DNA of 52,418 bases from a virus. The DNA lies in the IMG/VR virus record IMGVR_UViG_3300031673_000067, positions 1 through 52,418 of that record; one strand, given 5' to 3'. Shown one piece after another: positions 41,821 through 49,389 of the stretch (its first letter is position 1; every line of letters starts with the position of its first letter). Position numbers and translations under genes: made by a program. The notes under the pieces are model-generated. The model was not told where the DNA came from and did not search any database. It saw only the letters and a list, made by a program, of their open reading frames with translations.

Positions 41821-42492
41821 TCATAGCCCCCTAAACAATTCATTTTCATCGTCTGGAAGATAAAACTCATTGTCTATTTTTGCTTTTTCTAGTTTAAATC
41901 TTTCCTCTTGTGCTTGCCAGTATTCAACATCAAGCTCACATCCTACAAAATCAAACCCTAATTCATAGCAGGCTATCCGACTACTACCGCTTCCTACGTG
42001 ACTATCAAATATTTTATCCCCGGGTTTTGCGTATTTATTTAATAACCAACTATATAATTTTATAGGTTTTCCTGTTGGGTGAAAATTCTTATACCCCCTT
42101 TCACTATCCTTAAACGCACCACACCATTGATGATTAAATATTCTTAGAGTCCCGTTAAAACTACTCCACGCCAATTCACCGTCACCAAAAAAATTTGTAC
42201 CATTTAATTTATTCCAAATAATAGGCTCTTTTGTATTACCTAAAATATCAAAAAAATAATTTCCACCCCATATAATTTGATTTTTGCTAATCCTGAACAA
42301 TTCGATAAAATAATCTTTGTCTGGTTTAACGTCCCATTTGACACTATTACATCCTTTCCTTTTTTTCATAAATCCGCTTACATTATCATTATAAATCCCA
42401 TAAGGCGGGTCGCAAATGGCCAGATCATATTGATTATCTTTGCATGTTTTCATATATTCCATACAATCGATATTATATACCTCATTAATCAT
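41821..42492 (-). CDS. DNA N4/N6 methyltransferase (beta class)
   Basis: A 223-residue methyltransferase. DPPY (28-31) comes before FDSHVGSGSS (about 162-171), the order of the beta class that methylates adenine N6 or cytosine N4. Between them lie HPTGKPIKLYSWLL and an insert that may recognise the target. No restriction partner is encoded beside it, so it is probably an orphan protecting phage DNA. The start overlaps the upstream stop by eight bases. Confidence 0.85.
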   Translation of the reverse strand: MINEVYNIDCMEYMKTCKDNQYDLAICDPPYGIYNDNVSGFMKKRKGCNSVKWDVKPDKDYFIELFRISKNQIIWGGNYFFDILGNTKEPIIWNKLNGTNFFGDGELAWSSFNGTLRIFNHQWCGAFKDSERGYKNFHPTGKPIKLYSWLLNKYAKPGDKIFDSHVGSGSSRIACYELGFDFVGCELDVEYWQAQEERFKLEKAKIDNEFYLPDDENELFRGL

Positions 42493-42760
42493 TTTCTATT
42501 CCTCTCATGATGTCTGGATCATTTTTAAAATGTTCAAACCCCGGAAGTTCTAATAGTTTTCCCACATCATTTTTTAATTTTTTATATTCATAATCATAAT
42601 TTATTTTTTCTTTTTTTATTTTAAACTTTTTCATTTGTTCAATTACAATTCCTAATCTTTCTAGATCATTATCATTTTCTAACATTTCAATAATTCTTTT
42701 ATCATTTCCGAGATTTTCCTTTACTGATTTAATAGTAAAATTTTTCATTGTCATAGTCAT
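42485..42760 (-). CDS. Unknown protein (91 aa)
   Basis: A charged, helical protein between the helicase and methyltransferase genes, overlapping both by a few bases. No family recognised. The position is often that of a helicase loader or small replication factor, but no motif supports this. Confidence 0.6.
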   Translation of the reverse strand: MTMTMKNFTIKSVKENLGNDKRIIEMLENDNDLERLGIVIEQMKKFKIKKEKINYDYEYKKLKNDVGKLLELPGFEHFKNDPDIMRGIEND

Positions 42761-43974
42761 ATCCTTATTTCAAATCTTGATAACGGTTTATTATAATTCA
42801 TTGTTATAGCTCCGGTTTTCCCGTTTCTGTTTTTTGCAACTATGATTTCTGTCATTGATACATTTTTATTTTTATCATCAACGGAATTCAAAAATATAAC
42901 GGTATCACTGTCTTCCTCTATGCTGCCAGAAGATTTCAGGTGTGAGAAATTGGGTCTTGTTTCTTCCGCACCTCGGTTAAGTTGTGCCAGAGCCACAAAA
43001 GGAACTTTTAATTTTCTTGCCAAGCCCTTAATTGATTTTGTAATATACGCTATTTGTTCAGCTCGATTTTCTGTTACATCCGTTTTGAAAAGCTGGATAT
43101 AATCACCAAAAAATATTTCTGTCTTATAATCTCTATGCAGTTCAATCGCCTTTTCAATAAGCGCATTAATGTGTATATTTGGTGTATCAATGCCTTTTAT
43201 AACTCGATTAGATATCAATTCAGCTTTTATAGCAATCATATCTTTTTGCTGCGCACTTAGAAACTCGTGATTATTGTTACTCACGGTTCCAAGTATTTCT
43301 GAGTCTATCCCTGTTTCACATGCGAGAATTTTATTCGTAATTAGATTCACACTCATTTCGGCGCTAAAATATGCAACCCGTTTATGTTTACTCGTATTAG
43401 ATATCATTTGACACATTATAGATGTTTTTCCGGCTCCCGGTCGTGCTGCTATCGTGATATATTCCCCCTCTTTAAATCCTTTAACAATATTATCTATTCC
43501 AGAGATTCCACTTTCTATTCCCCTCAAAAGGATTCCATTCATTAAATTCTCATGAAGAATTTCTTTAATATCGGTGACAATAATTTCATCAGAGTTTTTT
43601 ATTTTGCTTCTTATAGTTTCGAGCGTCTTTATGTTGTCATCAATTTTTGACAAATCATTTAAATTAATTTTGGATATCTTTTCCTCAACCTCAGCTATTT
43701 TTTTTCTTTCCAAATAACTATTATAGTAATAATCAATTATTTGATCCTGGTCTATTTTTACATGTGTGTATTTTAACAGATATTCTCGTAATTTTTCCCG
43801 ACTGCCCTGCATAACTAGAGGGTTTTTATACTCCCTGGCTTTTTCCAGTACTTTTTGAGTAAGTATTTCGAGATGCTCTTCTTCGTTTAATTTTATTCCC
43901 CATTTTTGACATTTATGCTCGATTGATAATTCGATGTCAATAAATATGTCAATTCCTATTTGTTTATAGTCCAT
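42757..43974 (-). CDS. DnaB-like replicative helicase
   Basis: A 405-residue hexameric helicase. The first 150 residues form a reduced N-terminal domain, then GISGIDNIVKGFKEGEYITI, Walker A ARPGAGKTS (about 177-185), GDYIQLF as Walker B and ALAQLNRGAEETRPNF-SHLKSSGSIEEDSD near the C-terminus. It follows the replisome organiser, the usual order. Confidence 0.9.
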   Translation of the reverse strand: MDYKQIGIDIFIDIELSIEHKCQKWGIKLNEEEHLEILTQKVLEKAREYKNPLVMQGSREKLREYLLKYTHVKIDQDQIIDYYYNSYLERKKIAEVEEKISKINLNDLSKIDDNIKTLETIRSKIKNSDEIIVTDIKEILHENLMNGILLRGIESGISGIDNIVKGFKEGEYITIAARPGAGKTSIMCQMISNTSKHKRVAYFSAEMSVNLITNKILACETGIDSEILGTVSNNNHEFLSAQQKDMIAIKAELISNRVIKGIDTPNIHINALIEKAIELHRDYKTEIFFGDYIQLFKTDVTENRAEQIAYITKSIKGLARKLKVPFVALAQLNRGAEETRPNFSHLKSSGSIEEDSDTVIFLNSVDDKNKNVSMTEIIVAKNRNGKTGAITMNYNKPLSRFEIRI

Positions 43975-43982
43975 AGTTTACC

Positions 43983-44855
43983 TCAATCTGGTTGTGGTTC
44001 ACCAATAAAATACCGGTTTTCATTAGTAAGTTCTTCAGGCGCAACCCTTTTTTTTCTTTTTAACCCCAGCATGATTTTTTCAAATTGGCTATATATAATG
44101 TTAGGGTTGTATTCATTTTTCTTAATAAATTCGTCTGCAAATGCAGCATCGAAAAAAGCGGAACATTGTTCTAATGAAGAGAAGCTTTTAAGAAGCTTGG
44201 ATAAGTTACCTAAATACTTCTTTGTAAAGATTAAGCTATTTATAGTATCCTGATTATATATTGCTAATAGATGATTATTATATATTTCTTTATAAAGAGT
44301 GTAACCGGATTTATCCGGTATATCTTTATTTGTTTTTTTATCTAACTCTAACTCTAACTCTAACTCTAACTCTAACTCTAACTCTAACTCTGGTGGAAAT
44401 TGTCCCGGACATTGTCCTTTAGTTTGTCCACCCTTTTTTTTGCTTTTATTCGTTATTAGTTTTTTTGCATTTTCTTCTATTTTCTTGCGATATTGAGCTT
44501 TTCTTTCCGCTTCTGTTGACCCGTGTCCTATGAAATTTTGTATATCTGATATGAATATTTCACCTGTATTTAGTATGTCTATAATACCCATTTCTTTTGC
44601 TAAATTAACAGCGTGCATAACATTTGCCGGATCATGTCCCAAGACACCTGCTAGTATATCTATCTTATCTGCCATATAAGGAATACGTTCATTTATCATT
44701 AACTGCCCTTCCCATTTAAGAGACTTCAAGTAAAGCTTTAATATAATAAGACTGTATTCATATCCATTTTTCATAGCCTCAATTACTTTTATATGATCCT
44801 GTTCAAAATAATTTTCTTTGAACTTAAGATAATAATATTTTTTATTTTCGCTCAC
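43983..44855 (-). CDS. Replisome organiser / replication initiator
   Basis: The N-terminal 130 residues fit the phage replisome organiser domain: YYYLKFKENYFEQDHIKVIE, YMADKIDILAGVLGHD, then GEIFISDIQNFIGHGSTEAE. It probably binds the origin and loads DnaB. A (Glu-Leu)8 repeat (about residues 155-171) links it to a helical C-terminal domain. GGAG lies eight bases before the ATG at 44855. Preceded by a structured leader. Confidence 0.8.
   Translation of the reverse strand: MSENKKYYYLKFKENYFEQDHIKVIEAMKNGYEYSLIILKLYLKSLKWEGQLMINERIPYMADKIDILAGVLGHDPANVMHAVNLAKEMGIIDILNTGEIFISDIQNFIGHGSTEAERKAQYRKKIEENAKKLITNKSKKKGGQTKGQCPGQFPPELELELELELELELELDKKTNKDIPDKSGYTLYKEIYNNHLLAIYNQDTINSLIFTKKYLGNLSKLLKSFSSLEQCSAFFDAAFADEFIKKNEYNPNIIYSQFEKIMLGLKRKKRVAPEELTNENRYFIGEPQPD
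44341..44391. repeat. (Glu-Leu)n microsatellite in the initiator gene
   Basis: Eight tandem aactct hexamers on the plus strand, read as eight Glu-Leu pairs on the minus strand. As the unit is six bases long, changes in copy number keep the frame and would only change the length of the linker. Confidence 0.9.
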
Positions 44856-45035
44856 ATAATACTCCTTAAAAATAAAAAGAGACCAACTACATATGCCCGG
44901 TTGCCCGGTATCACCGCATATATAATCAGTCTCTAAATGTTTTTTTCAAAACATGGATAAGGTGATAAGTTACCCATATTCTGATTGAAGGTTGGCCGCT
45001 TGGCGCCCGCCCCTCGTTCTAATTGTAAAACTATA
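44856..45035 (-). promoter_or_regulatory. Structured RNA leader / attenuator of the replication operon
   Basis: The leader of about 180 bases on the minus strand begins behind the promoter at 45041-45069. Its downstream part forms a hairpin: AGAGAC (44929-44934) pairs with GTCTCT (44878-44883), extended by 12 further pairs with G-U wobbles and by an inner CCGG-GCAA-CCGG stem with a GNRA tetraloop. TTTTTATT follows, so it looks like an intrinsic terminator directly before the ribosome binding site. GGTGATA in the hairpin (44909-44915) is complementary to TATCACC upstream (44961-44967), which allows an alternative structure. A second small hairpin (ATGTTTT/AAAACAT) lies between. Confidence 0.6.
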
Positions 45036-45040
45036 TAATT

Positions 45041-45069
45041 ACTATACTACATTTTATTTATTATTTCAA
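45041..45069 (-). promoter_or_regulatory. Promoter of the replication operon
   Basis: Minus strand TTGAAA (45064-45069) and TATAGT (45041-45046) with a 17-base spacer. Transcription would start near 45035 and enter the structured leader. It lies behind the C5 methyltransferase gene, in a 290-base region without a supported gene except a possible 22-aa peptide (45073-45141). Confidence 0.65.
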
Positions 45070-45146
45070 GTGTTATTTTAATTTTATTTCTTGCGTCGCT
45101 TTCTCAATTCTATTTTTTCCAGTAGTAGTTTGTGTTGCCATTTATA

Positions 45147-46175
45147 CTAAACCTTACTTAATTGTAATTCAATATTTTTTATATTATCAAATTTTGACTT
45201 AAGGCTATATTTTATCTTTTTAGCAATAATGTATGCTAAATTTACAGGGACAGCGTTTCCAACCATTTTGTATCCAGATGAAAGGTTTTTATAATAGAAA
45301 ATGAAATCATCAGGGAATGTTTGAATCCTTGCGCATTCTCTAATACTTAACCTTCTATACATACTTTCTTTACCCGGTACAAAAATTCTTTTATTTTGCT
45401 CAACAAAAAGCATTTTTGGAGCTTGAGGGTGTATTGGAGCATGCCTTCCACCAGCTTGTATAGTAAATGATACCTCATCCCAATTTCTGACTCTATTACG
45501 CGACATATATATACTGGAAAAGCCACCGGTCATATACTCATTATTAGGAATAATACAATTGTCTCCATTAGTATAATTTCCTTTTTTTGCTGGGATAGCA
45601 GTTTCATTTAAGTCATAAATCATTGATTTTAGAAGAATTAATTTGTTTGATTCTTTAGGAAAATCAAAATTTGTATTTAAATCTCGCCGAAAGCCAACAA
45701 AAAATATTCTTTTTCTGTCCTGTGGAACTCCATAATTTTTTGCATTTAATAGTTTAAAGTGTAGGTTATACCCAGCATTTTTAAAAAGATCCTTGATTGT
45801 AGCAAGTGCAGTTTTGTGTCTTGATAATAACATACCAGATACATTTTCTGCTAAAAAAAATAATGGCTTTTTGTTTTCTAATATTTTTATGAAATTAAAA
45901 AACAATTGCCCTCTATTATCATGAATACCTCTTAAAGCACCGGCTTCACTCCAACTTTGACAAGGAGGACTTCCGATAATTCCATCACAATCAGGTATAT
46001 TACTTAAAGGGACTTCTGTTATTGATTGTTTATTTAAATATGTATCAGGATGGTTTTTTTTATATGTTTCCCATATTTCATTATCATATTCATTTGACCA
46101 TATAATGTTGAACCCGGCTTTTTGAAAACCTAAATCTAGCCCTCCTGCACCTGAGAACAAAGATATTATGTTCAT
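45147..46175 (-). CDS. C5-cytosine DNA methyltransferase
   Basis: A 342-residue enzyme with all main motifs: I FSGAGGLDLGF (7-17), IV GSPPCQSWS with catalytic Cys72, VI ENV (110-112), VIII QDRKRIFF, then a target recognition part with NRVRNWDEVSF and AGGRHAPIHPQAPK, IX RECARIQTFPDDF and X GNAVPVNLAYIIA. No restriction gene lies beside it. It probably protects phage DNA. The specificity cannot be read safely. It adjoins the remnant of another methyltransferase. Confidence 0.9.
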   Translation of the reverse strand: MNIISLFSGAGGLDLGFQKAGFNIIWSNEYDNEIWETYKKNHPDTYLNKQSITEVPLSNIPDCDGIIGSPPCQSWSEAGALRGIHDNRGQLFFNFIKILENKKPLFFLAENVSGMLLSRHKTALATIKDLFKNAGYNLHFKLLNAKNYGVPQDRKRIFFVGFRRDLNTNFDFPKESNKLILLKSMIYDLNETAIPAKKGNYTNGDNCIIPNNEYMTGGFSSIYMSRNRVRNWDEVSFTIQAGGRHAPIHPQAPKMLFVEQNKRIFVPGKESMYRRLSIRECARIQTFPDDFIFYYKNLSSGYKMVGNAVPVNLAYIIAKKIKYSLKSKFDNIKNIELQLSKV

Positions 46176-46362
46176 ATTTTTTCCTGTTTATAATATTTGT
46201 TTATTAAGAAGTAAATAAATCAACTAGAAATATCAAGGTATTTTAATAAATAATTAGATATTTATCAATCTATTTTCTAACTGATTTATATAATTATTTT
46301 GTTGTGATTACTTTACTATGTGCTTAATCTGGTTTTTAATAATGAATGCATTTATCAATTCT
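46176..46362. other. AT-rich intergenic stretch
   Basis: Between the C5 methyltransferase start and the methyltransferase remnant. No supported gene; several stop codons in every frame. It may contain the promoter of the C5 methyltransferase, but no clear -35/-10 pair was identified. Confidence 0.5.
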
Positions 46363-46563
46363 TTAATCACATTTTAACCATTTTCCAAAACAAATAATAT
46401 ATTCATAGCTGTTCGTAACATTCAAACCATTAGCGGGCATAGGATTTGTTTTTAACCAGATAAAATTTTCATATATTTTATTATAGTATTTGCCTATGTA
46501 TTTATGGACATCCTGTTTGTTGTAATAATTTTTTTGTATATTTACAAATTTATCATTATCAAA
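46363..46563 (-). pseudogene. Remnant of an N4/N6 DNA methyltransferase
   Basis: On the minus strand an open stretch of 66 codons without a proper start reads F-D-N-D-K-F-V-N-I-Q, later WLKTNPMPANGLNVTNSYEY and IICFGKWLKC before TAA 46363-46365. The phrase W-K-x-N-P-x-P, then N-x-T-N-x-x-E-Y-x-I is typical of the middle of DpnA/adenine-specific methyltransferases. The parts with the SAM and DPPY motifs are absent. It overlaps the end of the 72-aa gene in another frame. Confidence 0.6.
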
Positions 46564-46760
46564 TTAGAAATTCCATGACCGCAACATGCACTAATTATAT
46601 GTTTTTTATCCTGCATACACCAATCATGTCCATCTCTTGTAGGCATTTGACCACATCGAATACATGGTCTTTCGTCGTCTATTGTTGTTAGATCATCTGC
46701 ATATACCCACTTATTATTCACAAAAATAATTTCATGCCCTCTTTGGTATGATTTAATCAT
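46542..46760 (-). CDS. Zinc-binding small phage protein (72 aa)
   Basis: The phrase PCIRCGQMPTRDGHDWC followed by ACCGHGIS is the signature of a widespread small phage protein with a Cys/His cluster (C33, C36, then C48, C59 and C60). The last ten residues (SNLIMINL) depart from what usually follows and lie over the methyltransferase remnant, so the 3' end may have been altered. Confidence 0.75.
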   Translation of the reverse strand: MIKSYQRGHEIIFVNNKWVYADDLTTIDDERPCIRCGQMPTRDGHDWCMQDKKHIISACCGHGISNLIMINL

Positions 46761-46774
46761 TATTCATCCTTTAT

Positions 46775-46888
46775 TTATTCCTCAATGTTTTTTTCAATAT
46801 ATTTTTGTTCAATTTTTTTACATACAAATCTAATAAGATCAATTATTAATACAATTGTTGCTGTTATAAAAAATGTTTTAATGATCAT
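46775..46888 (-). CDS. Single-transmembrane peptide (37 aa)
   Basis: Starts at 46888 (AAGGATAA upstream). A hydrophobic N-terminal helix (TFFITATIVLIIDLI) is followed by a basic, Lys/Glu-rich tail. Probably a small inner-membrane protein. Function unknown. Confidence 0.55.
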   Translation of the reverse strand: MIIKTFFITATIVLIIDLIRFVCKKIEQKYIEKNIEE

Positions 46889-46915
46889 TATTTTTATCCT
46901 TTATGTTTATAATTA

Positions 46916-47089
46916 TTATAAATAATTTTTATGAATAAAAAACATAGGGTAGCGCCTATAAATTTTACCAAAGCATTCTAAACATAATTTTAAAGAATTA
47001 TCGGTGCCTTTATGATAATATTCTACATAATATTCATATTCTTTATTATTACACATATCACATTTATCTTGTTTATCTATTTTTTGCAT
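46916..47089 (-). CDS. Zinc-finger microprotein (57 aa)
   Basis: Contains CDMC (residues 10-13) and CLEC (36-39), spaced like a zinc finger. AAGGAT lies before its start at 47089. Overlaps the upstream microprotein by 17 bases. Function unknown. Confidence 0.65.
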   Translation of the reverse strand: MQKIDKQDKCDMCNNKEYEYYVEYYHKGTDNSLKLCLECFGKIYRRYPMFFIHKNYL

Positions 47090-47234
47090 TATTTTTATCC
47101 TTTTCTACTAATATATATTTTTGTAAACATTTATGATCAGGACACTCATACACATATTTGTAATAATTCTTAAGCTCTATCACTCCTATGATGATCATTT
47201 CCTTATTACAAAATCTACATATTTGCGCTTCCAT
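47073..47234 (-). CDS. Zinc-finger microprotein (53 aa)
   Basis: CRFC (6-9) and C31/C36 (ECPDHKC) suggest zinc binding. The start overlaps the stop of the 65-aa gene (TAATG). Followed by another microprotein of the same kind. Confidence 0.65.
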   Translation of the reverse strand: MEAQICRFCNKEMIIIGVIELKNYYKYVYECPDHKCLQKYILVEKDKNNAKNR

Positions 47235-47431
47235 TATTCAGGTCTTTCTAAATATTTCCATTCATCAACCAATATTACCTCATGCGCTATTTCGTCTTCT
47301 ATCATATACCAATGCCCGGCATTATACGTACCAAGAGTCCCGCCATCAGCATTATTGATTATGATTTTTACAAGGGCATCAGGTTTTTCTTCAGCTGCTT
47401 TTCTCCATCTCCACCAATTATAATCAGACAT
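47234..47431 (-). CDS. Unknown small protein (65 aa)
   Basis: Starts MSDYNWWRWRKAAEEKPDAL and continues with a small beta part (GTYNAGHWYMI). It resembles small DUF551-type phage proteins in its W/Y pattern but this is weak. Function unknown. Confidence 0.6.
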   Translation of the reverse strand: MSDYNWWRWRKAAEEKPDALVKIIINNADGGTLGTYNAGHWYMIEDEIAHEVILVDEWKYLERPE

Positions 47432-47449
47432 ATTAACTCCTTTATAAGT

Positions 47450-47469
47450 GCCGGGCGCAGGTACCCGGC
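47450..47469. other. GC-rich hairpin (GCCGGG-N8-CCCGGC)
   Basis: A six-base-pair stem with loop cgcaggta in a GC-rich stretch of about 115 bases between genes. The wider stretch also has acccggggaggggctcgctcg-like GC-rich sequence, unusual for this AT-rich genome. A role in RNA stability or processing is possible. Confidence 0.55.
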
Positions 47470-47541
47470 GGTGAAAAAGTTAGAGTTACCCGGGGAGGGG
47501 CTCGCTCGATTATTCCTTTTTTATCCCCTGCTCTGTATATA

Positions 47542-47555
47542 GACCATCAACGATG
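47542..47555. repeat. 14-bp repeat, copy A (gaccatcaacgatg)
   Basis: Identical to 48526-48539. Each copy can fold into a short hairpin (CATC-aac-GATG). Copy A overlaps the stop codon of the DUF1351-like gene. Confidence 0.8.
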
Positions 47556-48491
47556 GCTTATCTCTGTTTTTATTTTTTCAACTGCCTCATTTAACTGATT
47601 AATAAAAATATTAAATATTTTAACCATTTCTTGATCTACAATCTCTGGTTTTTTTATCTCATTAATATTATTAAGATATACAATCAATTTTTCTTTATCA
47701 GGAGCCTGTCTTGCTTTTTGTTCGGCTTCCTCTTTTGCTTTAATTTCTGCAAGCCTTTTTTCTTCCGCCTCCCTCTTTTCCCTTTTTTCTGCTTCTATTT
47801 TTGCTATCATTTCTGCCTCTATTTTTGCTTTGGCTGCCTGTTCTTCTTTGAGTTTCTTATCAGCTTTTTCTTTCTCTTTTTTTGCCATTTCTTCTAGATG
47901 AGCTTTTTCTATCTCAGCTTTTGCTCTCTCATCAGCTAATAATTTTTCTTGTTTTTTTCTTTCAGCCTCAGCAAGTTTTTCTCTCTCTATAGCTTCTCTT
48001 TTTAATCGTTCATTTTCTGCCTTGATTCTTTCCTGTTTTTCAATTTCTGCCTTGATTCTCGCTTGCTCTCGTTCAAATTCCTCTTTTTCTAAGCGCTCTC
48101 TCTCCAGTCTAAGTCGCTCATTTTCTTCGGCAATAAGCCGATTTTTCGTAAAATTTTCTTGATTATCAAGATATTTTTCAATTGGTTCTATAAGCGCTTT
48201 TAGAACATTTGCAATTCCGTCTATCGCTTTTCCCTCTCGCAAAGATTGCTCTTTCAATTCCTTTCTTGTTTTTTCGATTGTAATCCTTTTTTCTCGCAGA
48301 AATAGTCTCCCTACTCGTGCCATTTCCATATCAACCGTTTGATCATCGCTGGTGACAACAATTCCTTTTGCCCGTGTTTCCCATTCACTAGCGATTTTAA
48401 AATAATCCTGAAATTTTTCCAATATGTACTCAGCTTTAGTTTTTTCTAATCCTGAATTGTTAACAATTGTTATTAATTGATTGTTATTCAT
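47547..48491 (-). CDS. Long coiled-coil protein (DUF1351-like)
   Basis: A 314-residue protein. The first 100 residues (ASEWETRAKGIVVTSDDQ, MARVGRLFLREKRITIEKTR) fit DUF1351-type phage proteins, and residues 110-270 form one long charged coiled coil of Glu/Lys/Arg/Ala repeats. Such proteins occur beside recombination or replication genes in phages of Gram-positive and other bacteria. Function unknown. Confidence 0.7.
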   Translation of the reverse strand: MNNNQLITIVNNSGLEKTKAEYILEKFQDYFKIASEWETRAKGIVVTSDDQTVDMEMARVGRLFLREKRITIEKTRKELKEQSLREGKAIDGIANVLKALIEPIEKYLDNQENFTKNRLIAEENERLRLERERLEKEEFEREQARIKAEIEKQERIKAENERLKREAIEREKLAEAERKKQEKLLADERAKAEIEKAHLEEMAKKEKEKADKKLKEEQAAKAKIEAEMIAKIEAEKREKREAEEKRLAEIKAKEEAEQKARQAPDKEKLIVYLNNINEIKKPEIVDQEMVKIFNIFINQLNEAVEKIKTEISHR

Positions 48492-48525
48492 TAAGTTTTC
48501 CTTTATTTATTCATTCATATATTTT

Positions 48526-48539
48526 GACCATCAACGATG
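48526..48539. repeat. 14-bp repeat, copy B
   Basis: Identical to 47542-47555, located about 35 bases before the start of the DUF1351-like gene, so the gene is flanked by the two copies. Distance between copies is 984 bases. Confidence 0.8.
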
Positions 48540-48549
48540 ATCTTAATAA

Positions 48550-48566
48550 CTCTAGTAACACTAGAG
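48550..48566. other. Perfect seven-base-pair hairpin
   Basis: CTCTAGT and ACTAGAG are separated by aac, directly behind the stop of the 54-aa zinc protein gene. No uridine tract follows in the leftward direction. Confidence 0.5.
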
Positions 48567-48567
48567 A

Positions 48568-48732
48568 TTATTCCCCCTCATATTCTACATATCCACGACC
48601 ATGACAAACAGGGCAATTAGTATAATCAGTCATGCCCTCTCCTGTGCCATTACAAGACCAACATTCAATTATTTCATATTCTCCTTCGTCATAATCATCA
48701 AAATAGGTGTTGTCAATTATTTCTTCAACCAT
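48568..48732 (-). CDS. DnaJ-type zinc-finger microprotein (54 aa)
   Basis: CWSCNGTGEG (C24, C27) and CPVCHGRGYVE (C40, C43) are the CxxCxGxG repeats of DnaJ-like zinc fingers. The first 20 residues are acidic. GGAG precedes the ATG at 48732. Function unknown. Confidence 0.7.
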   Translation of the reverse strand: MVEEIIDNTYFDDYDEGEYEIIECWSCNGTGEGMTDYTNCPVCHGRGYVEYEGE

Positions 48733-48735
48733 TTT

Positions 48736-48957
48736 TTACTCCTTAACAAGATATTTATGTCCGTTTTCAATTATGTAATTATTAAAATCATCCTGATTTC
48801 TATCGTGTAATATTCTTATACCTCTATCATTTTTAAAATCTGCACAAATTCTATCAATAAATGATATATATTCATAATTTGGGAATTCAAACGGTTTTTT
48901 GTTGACTAGATTACAATAAATATTGTATCGTGTTTGTATTCCATCATAGATTATCAT
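48736..48957 (-). CDS. Unknown protein (73 aa)
   Basis: Start 48957 is chosen because AAGGA lies seven bases upstream; an ATG 13 codons earlier would lie inside the overlapping gene. No family recognised. Confidence 0.6.
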   Translation of the reverse strand: MIIYDGIQTRYNIYCNLVNKKPFEFPNYEYISFIDRICADFKNDRGIRILHDRNQDDFNNYIIENGHKYLVKE

Positions 48958-49093
48958 TTTGAATTCCTTTAATAACAGGATATATTTTGTAAACATCTAT
49001 TATATTAATATGATGTTTGTTAAGTGCATCTGCTGCGCCTCTGCCATACGATCTAATTATTTTGCCGTTGATCATAATAATGTCATAATACAT
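48944..49093 (-). CDS. Unknown small protein (49 aa)
   Basis: Starts at 49093 behind GGAGATAAT. Sequence begins MYYDIIMINGKIIRSYGRG and ends in a helical part. It overlaps the following gene by 14 bases. No family recognised. Confidence 0.55.
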   Translation of the reverse strand: MYYDIIMINGKIIRSYGRGAADALNKHHINIIDVYKIYPVIKGIQNDNL

Positions 49094-49117
49094 ATTATCT
49101 CCTTGTTTATATTATTG

Positions 49118-49294
49118 TTAATATATTTCTATAACATTCCCGCACCGAGGATTAATTGTTAAAGAATCTCTATCATCATCGTCGACTTTTAATATTTCTA
49201 ATGATGTATCATTAAAATTTTGTAATCTAAATATTTTAGATCCTATCCTAATTTTTATTAGTTCGCCTTCTTTTAATGTAATTTCATTTCTCAT
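49118..49294 (-). CDS. Unknown protein (58 aa)
   Basis: Start 49294 is chosen because AAGGAG is well placed; the upstream ATG at 49363 lies in the hairpin region. It contains beta-strand pieces (EGELIKIRIGSKIFRL) like small SH3-type folds. Function unknown. Confidence 0.6.
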   Translation of the reverse strand: MRNEITLKEGELIKIRIGSKIFRLQNFNDTSLEILKVDDDDRDSLTINPRCGNVIEIY

Positions 49295-49317
49295 AATAAA
49301 TCTCCTTGTTTTATAGT

Positions 49318-49337
49318 GCCGGTATTTCCCGACCGGC
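49318..49337. other. GC-rich hairpin (GCCGGT-N8-ACCGGC)
   Basis: A six-base-pair stem with an eight-base loop, about 25 bases before the start of the 58-aa gene. Built like the hairpin at 47450-47469 (same stem length and loop length, similar stem ends). Confidence 0.55.
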
Positions 49338-49389
49338 AGCGGGCAAACTTGGAGATTATACACCTAACAGATATATAATCTCATTTTGT

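Noticed and set aside
44341-44391. Telomere-like (TAACTC)n tract
   Set aside because: Only eight units, inside an intact gene where they encode Glu-Leu pairs; no genome end is near.
44980-45040. tRNA-like GC-rich segment in the replication leader
   Set aside because: No complete cloverleaf with matching acceptor stem, anticodon arm and T-arm could be drawn on either strand.
45073-45141. A 22-aa peptide on the minus strand in front of the replication promoter
   Set aside because: It has only a weak ribosome binding site and no conserved feature; noted but not called as a gene.
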